From: Pocillopora verrucosa
Lineage: Eukaryota; Cnidaria; Anthozoa; Scleractinia; Pocilloporidae
Direction of reading: 5' to 3'
Assembly: GCF_036669915.1 (NCBI RefSeq)
Contig: NC_089314.1
Location: forward strand, 31,370,134 to 31,434,133
DNA: 64,000 nt
Part shown: piece by piece, positions 1 to 11,598 of the stretch
How the letters are laid out: each line of letters opens with the position of its first letter
How positions within the stretch are numbered: position 1 is the stretch's first letter
Notes under the pieces: model-generated
The model's input: only the letters and a program-made list of their open reading frames with translations
The model's database searches: none
Told to the model about the DNA's origin: nothing
Position numbers and translations under genes: made by a program

Positions 1-391
1 ACACACACTAAAAATATTACTGAAAAAAAAAAAAAAAAGCAAAAAAAGGAACAGCAAGGTTAAAGTGAAACAGTTGAAAACATCTACATTTTTCTTGGTT
101 CGTGTATTTTTAGAAAGGTCACTTCATCTAATGGTTTTAACCTTATTTGACAAACTTTTTGTACATGAACATACATGTTATTCTTTGATTTAAAAGTAAT
201 TATTCTCTTTTACAATCTCTACTTCCACCAAGGTAATGTTCTCTGGAAGGTCTTCCTTCGTCCACTCAAATACATACATCCAAACTATCAAAAACATTCA
301 GGATCACTCCATTTGCTCAAGCAATAATTCTTTATGGCAAATCAAAAATGTCAAGAGGCTTAAAATGGAATTTACTCTGAATTTAATCTAC
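1..391. other. Left-edge intronic sequence of the PPP4R1-like gene
   Basis: This lies downstream of the last visible PPP4R1 exon and should be intron. A minus-strand open stretch at about 205-290 encodes a short acidic tail ending ENNY-F-stop, but its reading phase does not continue the PPP4R1 exon. I make no gene call. Confidence 0.4.
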
Positions 392-2704
392 CTGATTGTT
401 TGAATCTGTCAAAAACCGCAGCACAATGAATAAAATGTACTGTGGCACAGCTTCCATCATTGAATGATGCTCATAGCAGTACACAGCTACATGCGGGACT
501 TGCTCCATCAGCTCCACTCTAACAGATGGTTCTAAAAGATAAAATAAAATTGTTGTCAAGTCTTCCTGTTAAGTCCTGTTTCCTCATCATGAGGGTTATC
601 CACAAATATTTCCCCAAGTTTCCCACTCAGATTGCTGGTACCTCTAATTACTCTTTGATAGAGGGGGACACATTGAATGATACTGAAGCTTCTTGCACTA
701 ACGCAACTAATAGCAAGCACTAGGTGTTAACTAATACAATGTACTTGTGTACCCTTTTTCACATTTGCACAGGAGTTTGAACAAATTTTTCCATAAGTGG
801 CTGCTCCTGGTAAAATTTATAGCTGTGCAGTAAAGCAAAATCCAAACAAAAAAGCCTGTTCCTGGGCCTAAAAGATGGCAACAAGAGGTGGGGGTATACC
901 ACCCCTTACTGGCTTTTAATGAAACCTCTGCATTTGGGCTATATTTCTTCACGCCACTTTCCTGTCTCCCATTAAAAATGTCACTTCACAACCAAGCACT
1001 CTATGTAGAAATCTAGGAAAGATTTTTTGGATAACCCATGCAATTCATAGACAAAGCCATAGTTCCAAAGGCAATCTACTATTTCTTTATCCAAGAACTG
1101 TATTCATGGGGCTGTGCATGCATCCTGCCCAAATCTGTGTATGGAATACAAAATAGCAGCTTCTTTGCTGCTGCAGTCATGTATAGTTGGATAATACAAG
1201 TAGTTAATACCATGACCAGCATAAAATCTTAGGGTAAGCTCATTTTTAACAATTTCAAACCATAACAACCCAACAAATTGGTTTAGACCCGTCTTAATGA
1301 GTAAATCATTACATATAAATTATGACTTTCTTGTTGTACAACCACACTAAAGAAATACAATGATATTATCTTCTGAAAATGCACTTAGCTTATCTTTTTA
1401 GACCATGACTAATATTTAAATTAAATACAAGTACACATTCGTCAGAACTACGTAGCTGAGGTGTCAATATTTTGATTGTGAAATAATTCTTTTATTTGTC
1501 TAGGCTCTTCCCAAATGCAGCTATTCCTTACACACATGTACAGATGTACAGTAGCTACGAATAATTGTGAATTTTTAAACATATCTTATCTTAAAATCAA
1601 ATGATCGTGATTCTAAATAGCTGAGGTTTTCTTTTATAATCAACCGACTCTTATTAGTGGAATAAAATTGTAATTCATTAGCGGGATCAACATAAACATT
1701 GCCTTCATTTTGTTTAGCAAAATTTCAAACACGACGAGACGAACAACTGGGACGAAAAAATACATGCTATACTTCTAAAGTCTACCGTATGGCTTAGTAA
1801 TAATTATTTCACAGTCGACGAACAGATTCAACTACCAACAATTTTTTATCACCTTTTCTTTCCTTCAAATATAGCAAAAGCGTAGTCCGGCCTTACCCGC
1901 TGCGATAAAGAGTTCAAAATTGTACACCGCAAAAATATGGACTCCGCTGAGATGGGTTAAAAATAAATGATTCTTCCAAGTTCAAACAAGATTAAAAACT
2001 AAATTAGAAGCTTTTCTCGAATTCATGACATGCAGAGACCGTTATCTCTAATGTGGGTTCTTCACGCGAAACTAGGAGTTATGTATGAAGGTCTTACCTA
2101 TGTCGTCCGATAAGCGAACCATTAGCCTCAACACATGATAAACTTCTTCCTTCGCCTTGCTCGCTCTTAAAGCGTCCTGACAACATCTAGCTGCCATTTG
2201 TCTACAAGAAAATTGTTGCAAATAAAATATTTGATTAAGGAAGGTTCAACAGACATACGAAAGTACAACAAGTAGACGTGGTTTTTATTCACACGTGCAA
2301 AGCAGATCAGAGCGGATGCAGGCATGAACTTTACCAAACTTACCGATTTACGATTATGTCGCTCAACATAAATCTTTCCATTCTATTGAGAGGACTCATT
2401 GGTTCTTCAGCGGAGGCATAACAGTGTAATGACGTCTCGTCTTGATCCATCTCATATCCCTCTGCGAAATCAAGATATTGAGTAATACGTTACTTTTGAA
2501 GCGTGAAACTAACGAAAACCGATGCGTTGTAGAAAACGAATGCCGCTTTTCCAAGGAGATTTTAAACAAAACGTACCATCTTCTTGGTCCTCTTCTTCTG
2601 GACCATCAGTATTCTCTATGTGAAATTGTATATCTGAAAAGAAACGGATAATTAGTGCTGAAATGGGACGAGTACCTCATCGGAATTCAGAACCTACCCG
2701 CCAT
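392..2704 (-). CDS. PPP4R1: PPP4R1-like protein phosphatase 4 regulatory subunit, N-terminal part (partial, runs off left edge)
   Basis: Regulatory HEAT-repeat subunit of the Ser/Thr phosphatase PP4 complex. Five coding exons on the minus strand: 2698-2704, 2577-2633, 2344-2461, 2098-2201 and 392-531, all with GT-AG borders and matching phases, giving the first 142 residues. The protein starts MADIQFHIEN, has an acidic stretch (EEEDQED), then MSPLNRMERF, VNRQMAARC, SDDIEPSVRVELMEQVPH and RFLTDSNNQ. Human PPP4R1 has MADL at its start and FNRQMVAR, LADDSEPTVRAELMEQVPH and DQNNQ in the same order, so the assignment is by direct recognition of collinear motifs. Exon 1 contributes only seven coding bases. 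The last visible exon ends in phase 0. The remaining roughly 800 residues lie beyond position 1. Start choice: the ATG of CAAGATGGCGG, supported by the conserved MAD N-terminus. Confidence 0.85.
532..2097 (-). other. Large intron of the PPP4R1-like gene
   Basis: The 1.57 kb between exons 4 and 5 joins a phase-1 donor (CGACATAG|GTAAG) to a phase-matched acceptor. Short open frames at about 526-723, 731-952 and 1038-1232 have no splice context or recognisable product. Nothing else was seen. Confidence 0.6.
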
Positions 2705-2708
2705 CTTG
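2697..2708 (-). promoter_or_regulatory. YY1-like motif overlapping the PPP4R1 start codon
   Basis: The minus strand reads CAAGATGGCGGG. This matches the AAGATGGCGG core of the YY1 downstream-promoter motif that often overlaps translation starts of TATA-less housekeeping genes. It contains the ATG and is followed at once by the exon 1 donor (G|GTAGGTT). Confidence 0.4.
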
Positions 2709-5328
2709 AGCGGCCACCAAACTTTCTTCCAAACATGGCTTCCAGTCACGTGACTGACAAGTCGTACCAGGCCACCCCTGCTGAGTGGTCGTACCGTCTG
2801 AACCACTCAACCAACGTATCTCGACTTTATCTGTTTCAAATATTTTGTTTTTCAACCTAAAAAAGGTCAGTCTTTAAGTTTTCTTACAGTTTCTGTACTG
2901 GAAAGTAAAGGAAAAAGGAGAAGAAAGAAGGGGGATGCATCTCGGTTTCATTTCTAATTTTCAGTCTTTGGACCTTTGAAAGGTCCTTAAAGGTCCGTGG
3001 GGGGCACGAAAATGGAGATGAAGCTCTACAAATTTCCTTAACAGAATTGATAATATTCGCGGATTTTTTAGACTTGAACTCCTCATAGATGTAAGGGCAA
3101 AGTTGGGTAGCAAGGGCAAATCCTTAGGATTCGCTTGTGCTCAAAAAACTTATCGCGTGCCATGTAGAAAGCTAAGCAAGTAAATCTCCACTGATGAATT
3201 CTCATAAATTTCCCAAGTGCTAGAGAAACGTGCAGTCTCTTAAACATCAGACGAAGATTTTCGGCAGAACTTTGATCATGTCAAATATTTCTGTAAATTC
3301 ATCAAATGAGAGCTAGGTCATAAGAGAAACGTCAATCGCCTCTCATTCCGACAAAGTCTGGCCAACATTTATCAAGAACGCGATGAAACCCATCCTTTGA
3401 TATCGTCAAACGTCTATTATAATTAAATGTTTATTTTTGGAAACAGTGATTAAGGTAAAGAAGGCTTGTTAATTTTTGACTGATTTCAAATGAATTTTAA
3501 AATGCAAACAACACCTAAATTACGAGAGCAATCTCGAGGTTTATTGATTAATCCTTTACACCCTAACATCAGTATGCATATTCTCCATACTGTTCTGTAC
3601 ACGTTTCCTAAGTTGCTGACAAAGAGAACTTGTTTAACAGTCAAGAGCCTCTTTAGTAGGTGATCATTTCATTTATTCTTGTAAATGAATGTGTAATTCA
3701 GGGGTGATATTTTAGAGAGAAATTAGATGCTAGTCACTCGTAAAGTAAGACTTCGCTTAAACTACCAGCCCTGAGTGTGAGTAATGTCAACTATTGTTAC
3801 CACTTGTAGGAGGATCAGCTGGAATCCTGAGTTTATTGTCACGATAACCTGGTATGGCTTAATCACGCTAAATGGTACTTCCTGATAACAGCCTACTATT
3901 CACAAACCACCGGCAACATCGCGGCAGCTGTGCTCACATAAAAAAAAAAAATATCAAAATTTTCGCTCACGTGCGATCGGTCTAAACACATCACGTGATG
4001 AAATATGCCTATGCTGAAACAAGGGAATTTCCGGTGTTGGTGTAAATCTGTTTGCACTTTATCAAAACTACTGCGATCTGATTGGCTACCTAATCGCCGT
4101 CTTTTCTGTAATAGGCAATTGTGAAGGTGAGTGGCGTAACAGTGAGTGATTGTAAGCAACATAAAATAAAAAGGTGAATCTGTCTCGTATGAACAAATAA
4201 TAGATGTATACTTTAAAAATTAGATTTTTCGCTCCCACTTGCAATGTGTGATGGTTGATTTGGAAATCGCCCCCAAAAATCACTCAACAGAAATCTCGAG
4301 CTCGTTATTTAAATGATATATACTCCCCAATTGGCAAACCTCACATGATAGAGCTTTTCGCTATTGCTGCAAAAGAAGAGGCAAACACTAGTGTTTATAA
4401 AAACGTACAAAAAGACGACAGAACAGGCAACATCCCACGCCCATGCTGGGAAAATCCATCGTGGCTCTTCGTAAGCATTTAATTCTAAAATAGCGTAAGT
4501 AAACTGTTTTAATAGTTGTCCTTGAACATCATTTGTTCGATTATCAAAACAGAAGTGTCCCAGGATAGGGGTCTGAGCAGATTTTCGCGACAAATGGAGG
4601 CCTTTTTTTTCATAAATTATATATATTAAAACCACGATTCGGGTAAATTGTACGTTGGCAAACCTGGGCTTAAAAAATTTTTATCTTCCCTCTATGATTA
4701 CTTGCTAATAAGAGAGGGCTACAATTCCCACAGGGTTTTTTCTTCCCCATAGCCAACATATTTGTGAATTTTCACCGTTATGAAAAGTATCAAAAATATA
4801 TTTTTAGTTAAGCTTCGTAAGTTGACGGAAGCGGCAAAAAATGTGATTAATCAACTGATTGGATGATTGACAGCTTAATTTATTGATCGGTGGACTGATT
4901 GATTGTTTGATTGATTTTCTGATTGGTTAATTTACTGATTGATTAATTAATTGATTCATTGTCTGATTGATTCACTGTCCACTCAATTGATTAATCAATT
5001 AGCTCTCAGATCAATTAGACCATACTGTGCTTCCTTGATGGACTAATTGACAGACTTATCAAATGACCATGAGTAAACAATTCACATTAACTGATTGCTA
5101 GATCACTTATTATTTAGCAAAATACGTACTTAATAAAATATCTTCAACAAAGTTCTGAAAAACAATCAAAAATGGATTTGTACTTTGGAAAAAAAATTAT
5201 AAACAGCTCTCACATTGGTATCTTCCCTCTCAACTATCTTTTTTCAAAACTAATGGATTACGCTAATTTTTTTTTTTGTTTTTTTTTGTCTCATTTAAGA
5301 TTAAATCATCTCCATAATAATTAACAAT
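2709..5328. other. Intergenic region between PPP4R1 promoter and HPGD 3' end
   Basis: It holds the PPP4R1 upstream region and, at about 4845-5100, a degenerate array of TGATTGATT-type units. Open frames at 3896-4162 (-), 4255-4482 (+) and 4309-4635 (-) overlap one another on opposite strands and encode nothing I recognise. A GTAAGC donor-like site follows the plus-strand frame at 4470. No gene is called. Confidence 0.5.
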
Positions 5329-7524
5329 TCATAGTTTTGATATTCTTGATCCCCTTGGTCTCATGATCTCAATTCCTCTCTTTTTAGTCACCATCATCAC
5401 TGCTGCATTAGTACTGTCCTTCTCAATCAGCTGTATAACTCCTGTGGCAATAACTTCAGGCCTAAAATATGGAATACATGAATTCAACCTGGGTGACTGT
5501 AGTATTTGATGAAATTAAATTGTCAAAAATCCTCTGTTATTGTCAGAGATAAAAATCCTTATTTTACATATTGCAACATTGTATTTTCCTCTACAAAAAA
5601 GAAGAAAGAAAATGCACTTTTCACTGCTACAGGATTATGTCATAAAAAAAAAAACCTAGTGATGTTGAAACCAGCCAGGGGCAGATCAAAATTGCAACAT
5701 GACAGCAAAGTTTCCTTTTCTAAAAGTATTGTAGATTTATATCCAACACATGCTCTTGGTATGACTTCTGCTTAGATACCTGATTAGTCCATATCTTAAA
5801 ACTGTTTGAAAGTTTGGAGTTTCTTTGGCTCGCTTTTCATCAAATGAGGACCAAAACAAATCTGTTTCTGTGTAGCTTGGACAGATACAATTTACTCTCA
5901 CTCCTTCTGTCTCATAAAGTCCCTAAGATGAAAGGTAAACATGATCAAATTTTAAATTACCCTGCATTCTATGTTGACATACTAATAATAATAATAATCT
6001 CAATTTGATTCATTGTTGATTTCAATGACAGAATAAACAGGGGATCTATTGAACAGTACAGTTTTGCTCCTTACATTGTGCTAAGAAAATGCAAACTGCA
6101 TTTGAAGAAGCAACTCCAGTGATTATATTAACTATCATCATTTGATGATACATTGCTGGTACAAGTTTCAATTTGATTTGAATGCTAAACAGAATATGTC
6201 ATTCAAAATGTTGATTATGCATCAGTTAAATCCATGCTCCAACATCCCCCCCTGGGCATTTGAACTTGTGAAAGTTGGCTTATTCAAATTCCCTCCCTGT
6301 GAGGCAAAAATTGTGTTCAAATGCACCAGCCAATTTCTTGTAAAAGGCAAAATCAGTGGCCATTACTTTCTACATTGACCACACTTTAAAACTGAGACCT
6401 TGTTTTTCGGAGGCTGTTTGGAAACGAAAATAAAATATTTACCTTTAAACACCTCCATATTAAAAGATACTGACAACAATTGTATTCCACTGGATGTATT
6501 TGACAGTTCAGGGGTCAATCCATACTTACCCCTAGACTTTGTGAAAACCCAACAACTCCAAATTTTGTTGCACAATACACAGCCATGGACTGTCCTACAG
6601 GGAAAATGCCTGTGAAGTGAAAAGGTTTTTTATGCATTCGAACTATTGAAAAAATGTGTTGCCTTCAGCTGACATATAAGTTTGTACCTGAAATAACGGC
6701 AGCATGATCATCCTGGGGAAAGAAGTTCCAACACATTCAACAAGGAAGAGCATTCAATTTGAATTACAGTCAACTCGCCAGCGGTTCAACTCACCAATGC
6801 CAACTCGCCGACGTATAAAATCGAGTAGAAACGTCGGCGAGTTGGTCTTCAATCCAGTACAACTTATCAGAAGTTAAAACTTCTGAAAACTCTAAAACTT
6901 TTATAGAACTTATTTATAAAAGTTTATAGAAAAGTAAAAGATCTTTAGTAAAAGAAAAAATTTTTCTTCCAACAAAGTTTATAAGAACCTCATGGCGAAC
7001 AAAGAAGGTAAACATCACCAATGACTATAACAGCTTCTGATGCGAACAAGTTAACTCATTCACATCTGAAGTGGATATAGTCATTGGCAATGTTTACATT
7101 GCTTTATTCGCCTTGAGATCCTTATAAACTTTGTTGCAAATAAAAAGAATTGCTTTTTACTAAAGATCTTGTCTAGAAAGCCAAGTTTTCTTTAAAAAAT
7201 CATGATGAGTCTTTACGGTGTTGTCGTCGCACAATAACTCGTTCGCGTCTTAAGCTGTTATAGTCATTGGTGATGTTCACCAATGTTCACCAATGTTCCC
7301 CAATGTTTAAGCTTCTGTTTGATGTTCACCAATGTTCACCAGTGTTTATTTACTAAATATTGAAAGTGAAATGTGATCATCGCAGTAAATTTTCCAATTT
7401 AAGCAATTGGAAAGAAGAAGCCTGAAAAAAATCAGGACTTCAACGGGATCTCTGCGATACCAGTGCGATGCTCTACCAACTGAGCTATGAAGCCACACAT
7501 TGGGAGCGAGGTCAATTTATTGAG

Positions 7525-7555
<31 letters not shown>

Positions 7556-7701
7556 GAGTTTATATGAAATAATTCATATTTGTACTGCGGTTGTAGATGA
7601 AAGTGAAATGTGATCATCGCAGTAAATTTTCCAATTTAAGCAATTGGAAAGAAGAAGCCTGAAAAAAAAAAAATCAGGACTTCAACTTCCCATTGAAGTC
7701 C

Positions 7702-7733
<32 letters not shown>

Positions 7734-9205
7734 CAGGCTTCTTCTTTCCAATTGCTTAAATTGGAAAATTTACTGCGATGATCACATTTCACTTTCATCT
7801 ACAACCGCAGTACAAATATGAATTATTTCATATAAACTCCACATTACTAAATATTGTTAACTTTTCTGTATGTTTAACTTCTAATAAGTTGTACTAGATT
7901 GAGGACCAACTCACTGACTTTTTTACTCAATTTTATACGTCTGCGAGTTGGCATTGGCAAGTTGAACCATCGGCAAGTTGACTGGATACCTTCAATTTAG
8001 CCAATGTAATGGCCTTAAACAGCTGTTGGTAGTCAGCAGGTAATGTGAGCATGAAATCATAATTATATCAAAAGAAACTTATTTCAGGAAAATATGAAAC
8101 TTATTAATTATAATTAACCCTATATGATGGAAACAATTCATGTAATTCAAACATTTTGCTACATATTTCATTTCCATGACTACCTGCCATTGATGCCACA
8201 TTGATAACAACACCACCCATTCCTCCATGCATCCAACTCATGTGATGAACACCAAGAAAAGTTCCATGAATTACACTCTTCTACAAAAACAACCACAACA
8301 TAACAATGAAGCTGTGGAACAAAATCCCTAAAGATTATCGAAAGTCTTACTGTCAAAAATGAAAACAAGAAAAGGAATCAGGCTATGAGCCACAAAGCAA
8401 ATCATTCCATGGCTTACTTCTGCTTCAGTACCTACTGGGGCGGGATGCAAGTTCATCACAGGGTTACCTTCCCCCATAAGATGTTTTATGGGATTTTCTT
8501 AAAAGTTTGTTAGTCATCACTGATACATCAGGGCAGAGAGGCCATATTGTGCAAGTTAAGCGTCATTCCCAAAAACACAACACAGTGAATGACTATTACT
8601 TAAATCCACACCAAGACCCTTCAGTACAGAGTTTGTTGCACTAACCTGGAAGCCACTGCTTCTGCAATCTTACTGCTTAAAATCCCTTAAAGTTGGTTTT
8701 CACCAGCAACAGATTTAAAAGACAGAGTTGGGGTGATAATTCAAATCGCATGAACAATTGTACTTATGCAAGTGAAAATCAATAAGAGTCATGAGAGGAG
8801 TTGTAAGTTGGTTAGAATCAGAACCAAAACAACCAGAATGTTTCTCTTTTGTTCCAATTGTGCTTATGACTCCAATCCTTATGATTCAGTGCAAAATAGA
8901 TTGTCAGAGTCACAAAAGAAGCTGCCAGAACAACTAAACTACAATGCAAGTTTTAAGGCCCAGGAAGAAAATAACTTTAACAATCTATTTTTCACTAGTC
9001 TAGCTTGTTATAAAAAAAGTCATAGAGTCATAATTGGCATCAGCACTTTGTTTCTGTCTCTGCATGTTTGCTATTCACAAGATCACAGCACTCTGCACAA
9101 CTGATTATGACTTCAACCCCAATTTTTTTTTGGTGAAAACCAGCCTTTCAAATACCATTCAATGAAAATTAATCAAAATAATCCTATCATCTAATAATAA
9201 TAAAC

Positions 9206-9240
<35 letters not shown>

Positions 9241-11598
9241 TAATAATAATGCAAATATTTATACAGGATAACCTATCAGTTCAATTAAAAGGAACTGTTA
9301 TCAAAAAAGTCCTGTAACTAAAATCACTAAGAAATCTAAGATTCAAAAATAAAATCTGTAAAAATAAAAATAAACCTAGTAAAGTTATGAACCACAGCAA
9401 ATTACCAATTCTACCCACCAAGTTCACATCAACTTCTTTATCCCATTCTTCTTCCTGCTCTTCATTTTTTGATGATATACCAGCATTATTACAGACAATA
9501 TTGATCTGACCAAACACCTCTTTTGTCTTCTTGAAGGAGTCTATAAGCCATAGGGAAACAAAGAAAAGCAATTTACACTTGGATAAATAACTATAATAAT
9601 TCATTGTTAATTATTAAACAAAGTTAAGCCCCACAAGCTTAACAATCAGTCAGTCAGTCAGTCTGTCAGTGGTTAATGATCCTAACAGCAATTTAGTCAG
9701 TCAATAGGTCACACAGGACTCCTCAGTCTAAACACTCATCCCTTGAACACTGAGTTTAACTCCTTGAAGTGATTAATACATAACTTTTCCCTATAATTTC
9801 AATACTCAAACTACTTGAAGAAGTTGTTATCTTGATCCAACACCACATAACCAATTTACGTGGAAATGTGTAGGAGCTAGAGGGGAGAATTAACAATCAG
9901 ATCTTGGGAGTTTTAGGGTTAAAACATCGTAACACATGTGACAGATCAAGTTAAACTGAATGGCTGTTATCACATTGTCTGCAATGTACATGTAATGTCC
10001 ATATTTCTTGCTGCACTGAACTACCCAAGAACTGAAGCTCATGTACTGAGCTCTTCAGCATGTTAACCTCTGTCAACAAGTTTGGGTGCTATACCCATAT
10101 TTCCTCAACTGACACTAAACAGTTGACTGCTCCCTATTCAGCCTTTAGGAGGCTTAATGTCCCCATGACTGATATCTTGGAGAGGATCTGAGAGCATCTC
10201 ATCAACATTCTGAGTCCAGTCTACTGTTGTACAGATTACCATGAGAGTAAAGATCTCCAACATCTTGTTTAGAGTTCAACAACATCACCAGGGGCCACCT
10301 AACATTTCCTAGCCAATTGTTAGACAATTTTTCAGACCAACTGTACCTAAGTTCCCTTCAATGGCTCAAAAGACAGTCAGAGGATCAAAATAATGGGCTA
10401 AAACTGTTAGCTAGAAAAAAGTTGAACTCATTAAACTCAAATTGTTGCTCATATTGGCACCATTAAAATTATTGTTTTGATCAATACCTTTCATTTGAGA
10501 CTTTGATGAAACATCGCACCTAATGAAGATCACTTTTCCTGATCCATACTGTCTTTCTAAACTCTCTTGTAATTGAAGGCCTTTATCATGATTTAAATCC
10601 AATATGGCAACCTTGATAAATTAAAATGCAAATATTGCCACCTATCTCTTCATAACTTGCAGACTGTAAGCTACTCCTGCAGGCACAAGGAAGCAGTTAC
10701 TGATAGAAAAACCCAGGTATTCAGCAACTTAAAATGAATTTTTAAGCTTTAATAGCCTGATGTGTTCACCATGTCCAAAAGCAAGACAATTAATATCCAG
10801 TTTTAGCACATGCTGCCGTTGTTGGCCTAGTTTGAGCTCCCTAACAACTTGTATGATTCGGAAAAGTAAAGCTGAAATGCATGAAACAAAGTAATCAAAG
10901 AGGTTGCACAGGTCAAAGTATTTAGTCAATTTTGGAGAAGTTTCAGTAAAGTGCGCTGCCTTTAAGCCTTGAAACCCCTACAGTTGGGACAAAATCTTTT
11001 GACCACCCAGTTCAGATTATGAGATTGAATGATGTGGATTGATTGATTGACCTCACACAGCCCCTTCTTGGAATATTCATACAGAATATTAGGAACACAA
11101 TTTTCAAAATCATTTTAGTACTGCAAAATGCAATGCCAACATTCATACCATGTTCAATAGGCCATTTTGGAGTGAGGCTGAAGGTGAGCTTGTTGTGAAA
11201 GAGACCAGTACCTAGTTAGCATGATAACAAAGTAATTTACATATGAAAAGCAGCGAGGTTGTATCATAACAAGGTCAACCTAATCCTCACTCCTGTTCGA
11301 AGGCTTGGCAAGCAAGCTGTTAGGAAGGATACACTGTTCACAAACTTAATTGAGAGAATGATTAATCCAAACTACGATGAACAAAATAGAAAAAAAATTC
11401 ACTCGAAATATTTGAATGATCCCTGATGTCAGCGAGGAATTAACCCGATGATCTCACAAATTGTGTTTGCAGACATCACAATCCTGAGTTGCATTCAATA
11501 CTTACTTTGCATTCTTTCTCCAGCAGAGCTCGGCAAATTTTCTCTCCAATCCCCTGTGCTCCTCCTGTTACTATTGCCACACAACCCTGGATCTTCAT
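5329..11598 (-). CDS. HPGD: 15-hydroxyprostaglandin dehydrogenase-like short-chain dehydrogenase (7 exons, complete)
   Basis: NAD+-dependent cytosolic SDR. The family oxidises the 15-hydroxyl of prostaglandins and related lipids. Exons: 11506-11598, 10488-10611, 9419-9540, 8184-8280, 6530-6609, 5780-5922 and 5329-5461. All borders are GT-AG with matching phases; total 792 bp, 263 residues (human enzyme 266). Visible motifs: nucleotide-binding TGGAQGIG at 11-18, Asp36 after beta-2 (NAD preference), CDV, NNAG at 90-93, catalytic Ser143, and Tyr157-x3-Lys161 (YCATK). The tail YGLIRPEVIATGVIQLIEKD aligns with human [20 protein letters not shown]. Odd point: the usual CPG after strand beta-6 reads CPS here (CICPSYTETD). 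The intron between exons 4 and 5 contains a foldback element. The start is the first ATG, right before the Rossmann strand. Exact substrate is inferred from family, not shown. Confidence 0.9.
7431..7495 (-). repeat. tRNA-like (tRNA-derived) repeat lacking its B box
   Basis: The minus strand reads GGCTTCATAGCTCAGTTGG, then TAGAGCATCGCACTGG and ATCCCGTTGAAGTCCTGA. TAGCTCAGTTGGTAGAGC is a good D-arm/A box, and the 3' part looks like a T-arm/acceptor. The GGTTCGA B-box segment expected before ATCCC is missing, so it is a degenerate SINE-type or tRNA-lookalike repeat and not a functional tRNA. Confidence 0.55.
7551..7844. repeat. Near-perfect hairpin, about 140 bp arms
   Basis: Arms at about 7551-7685 and 7693-7844 are reverse complements with a spacer of only about 7 bp. 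The difference is mostly a poly-A/poly-T tract of unequal length. Part of the left arm (TGAAAGTGAAATGTGATCAT onwards) also occurs in direct orientation at about 7362-7445. The arm ends with GGACTTCAA, the 3' end of the tRNA-like unit nearby, so the palindrome is a head-to-head duplication of that repeat. Confidence 0.7.
9192..9250. repeat. (TAA)n microsatellite in an HPGD intron
   Basis: Tandem TAA/AAT units with two interruptions (AAACAATAA and AACAATAA). Confidence 0.9.

Larger units (their letters stand above)
6767..7984. mobile_element. Foldback element with long terminal inverted repeats, inside an HPGD intron
   Basis: The left end reads CAGTCAACTCGCC and the right end is its imperfect reverse complement (GGCAAGTTGACTG). 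Complementarity extends about 110 bp inwards, including GTACAACTTATCAGAAGT against its complement near 7868. It encodes no transposase. The left flank is TA, but an exact TA duplication is not visible on the right. Inside are CACCAATGTTCACCAATG-type short repeats (about 7270-7350), the tRNA-like segment and a second perfect hairpin. It is probably a non-autonomous DNA transposon. Confidence 0.6.

Noticed and set aside
4309-4635. 108-codon minus-strand frame in the PPP4R1-HPGD intergenic region
   Set aside because: Overlaps an open frame on the other strand, with no motif, no promoter and no splice context.
7431-7495. Functional tRNA gene on the minus strand
   Set aside because: The D-arm is good but the T-arm/B-box segment is deleted, and the anticodon stem does not close properly.
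9281-9604. Independent 107-codon dehydrogenase gene
   Set aside because: It is exon 3 of HPGD read through into its flanking introns.
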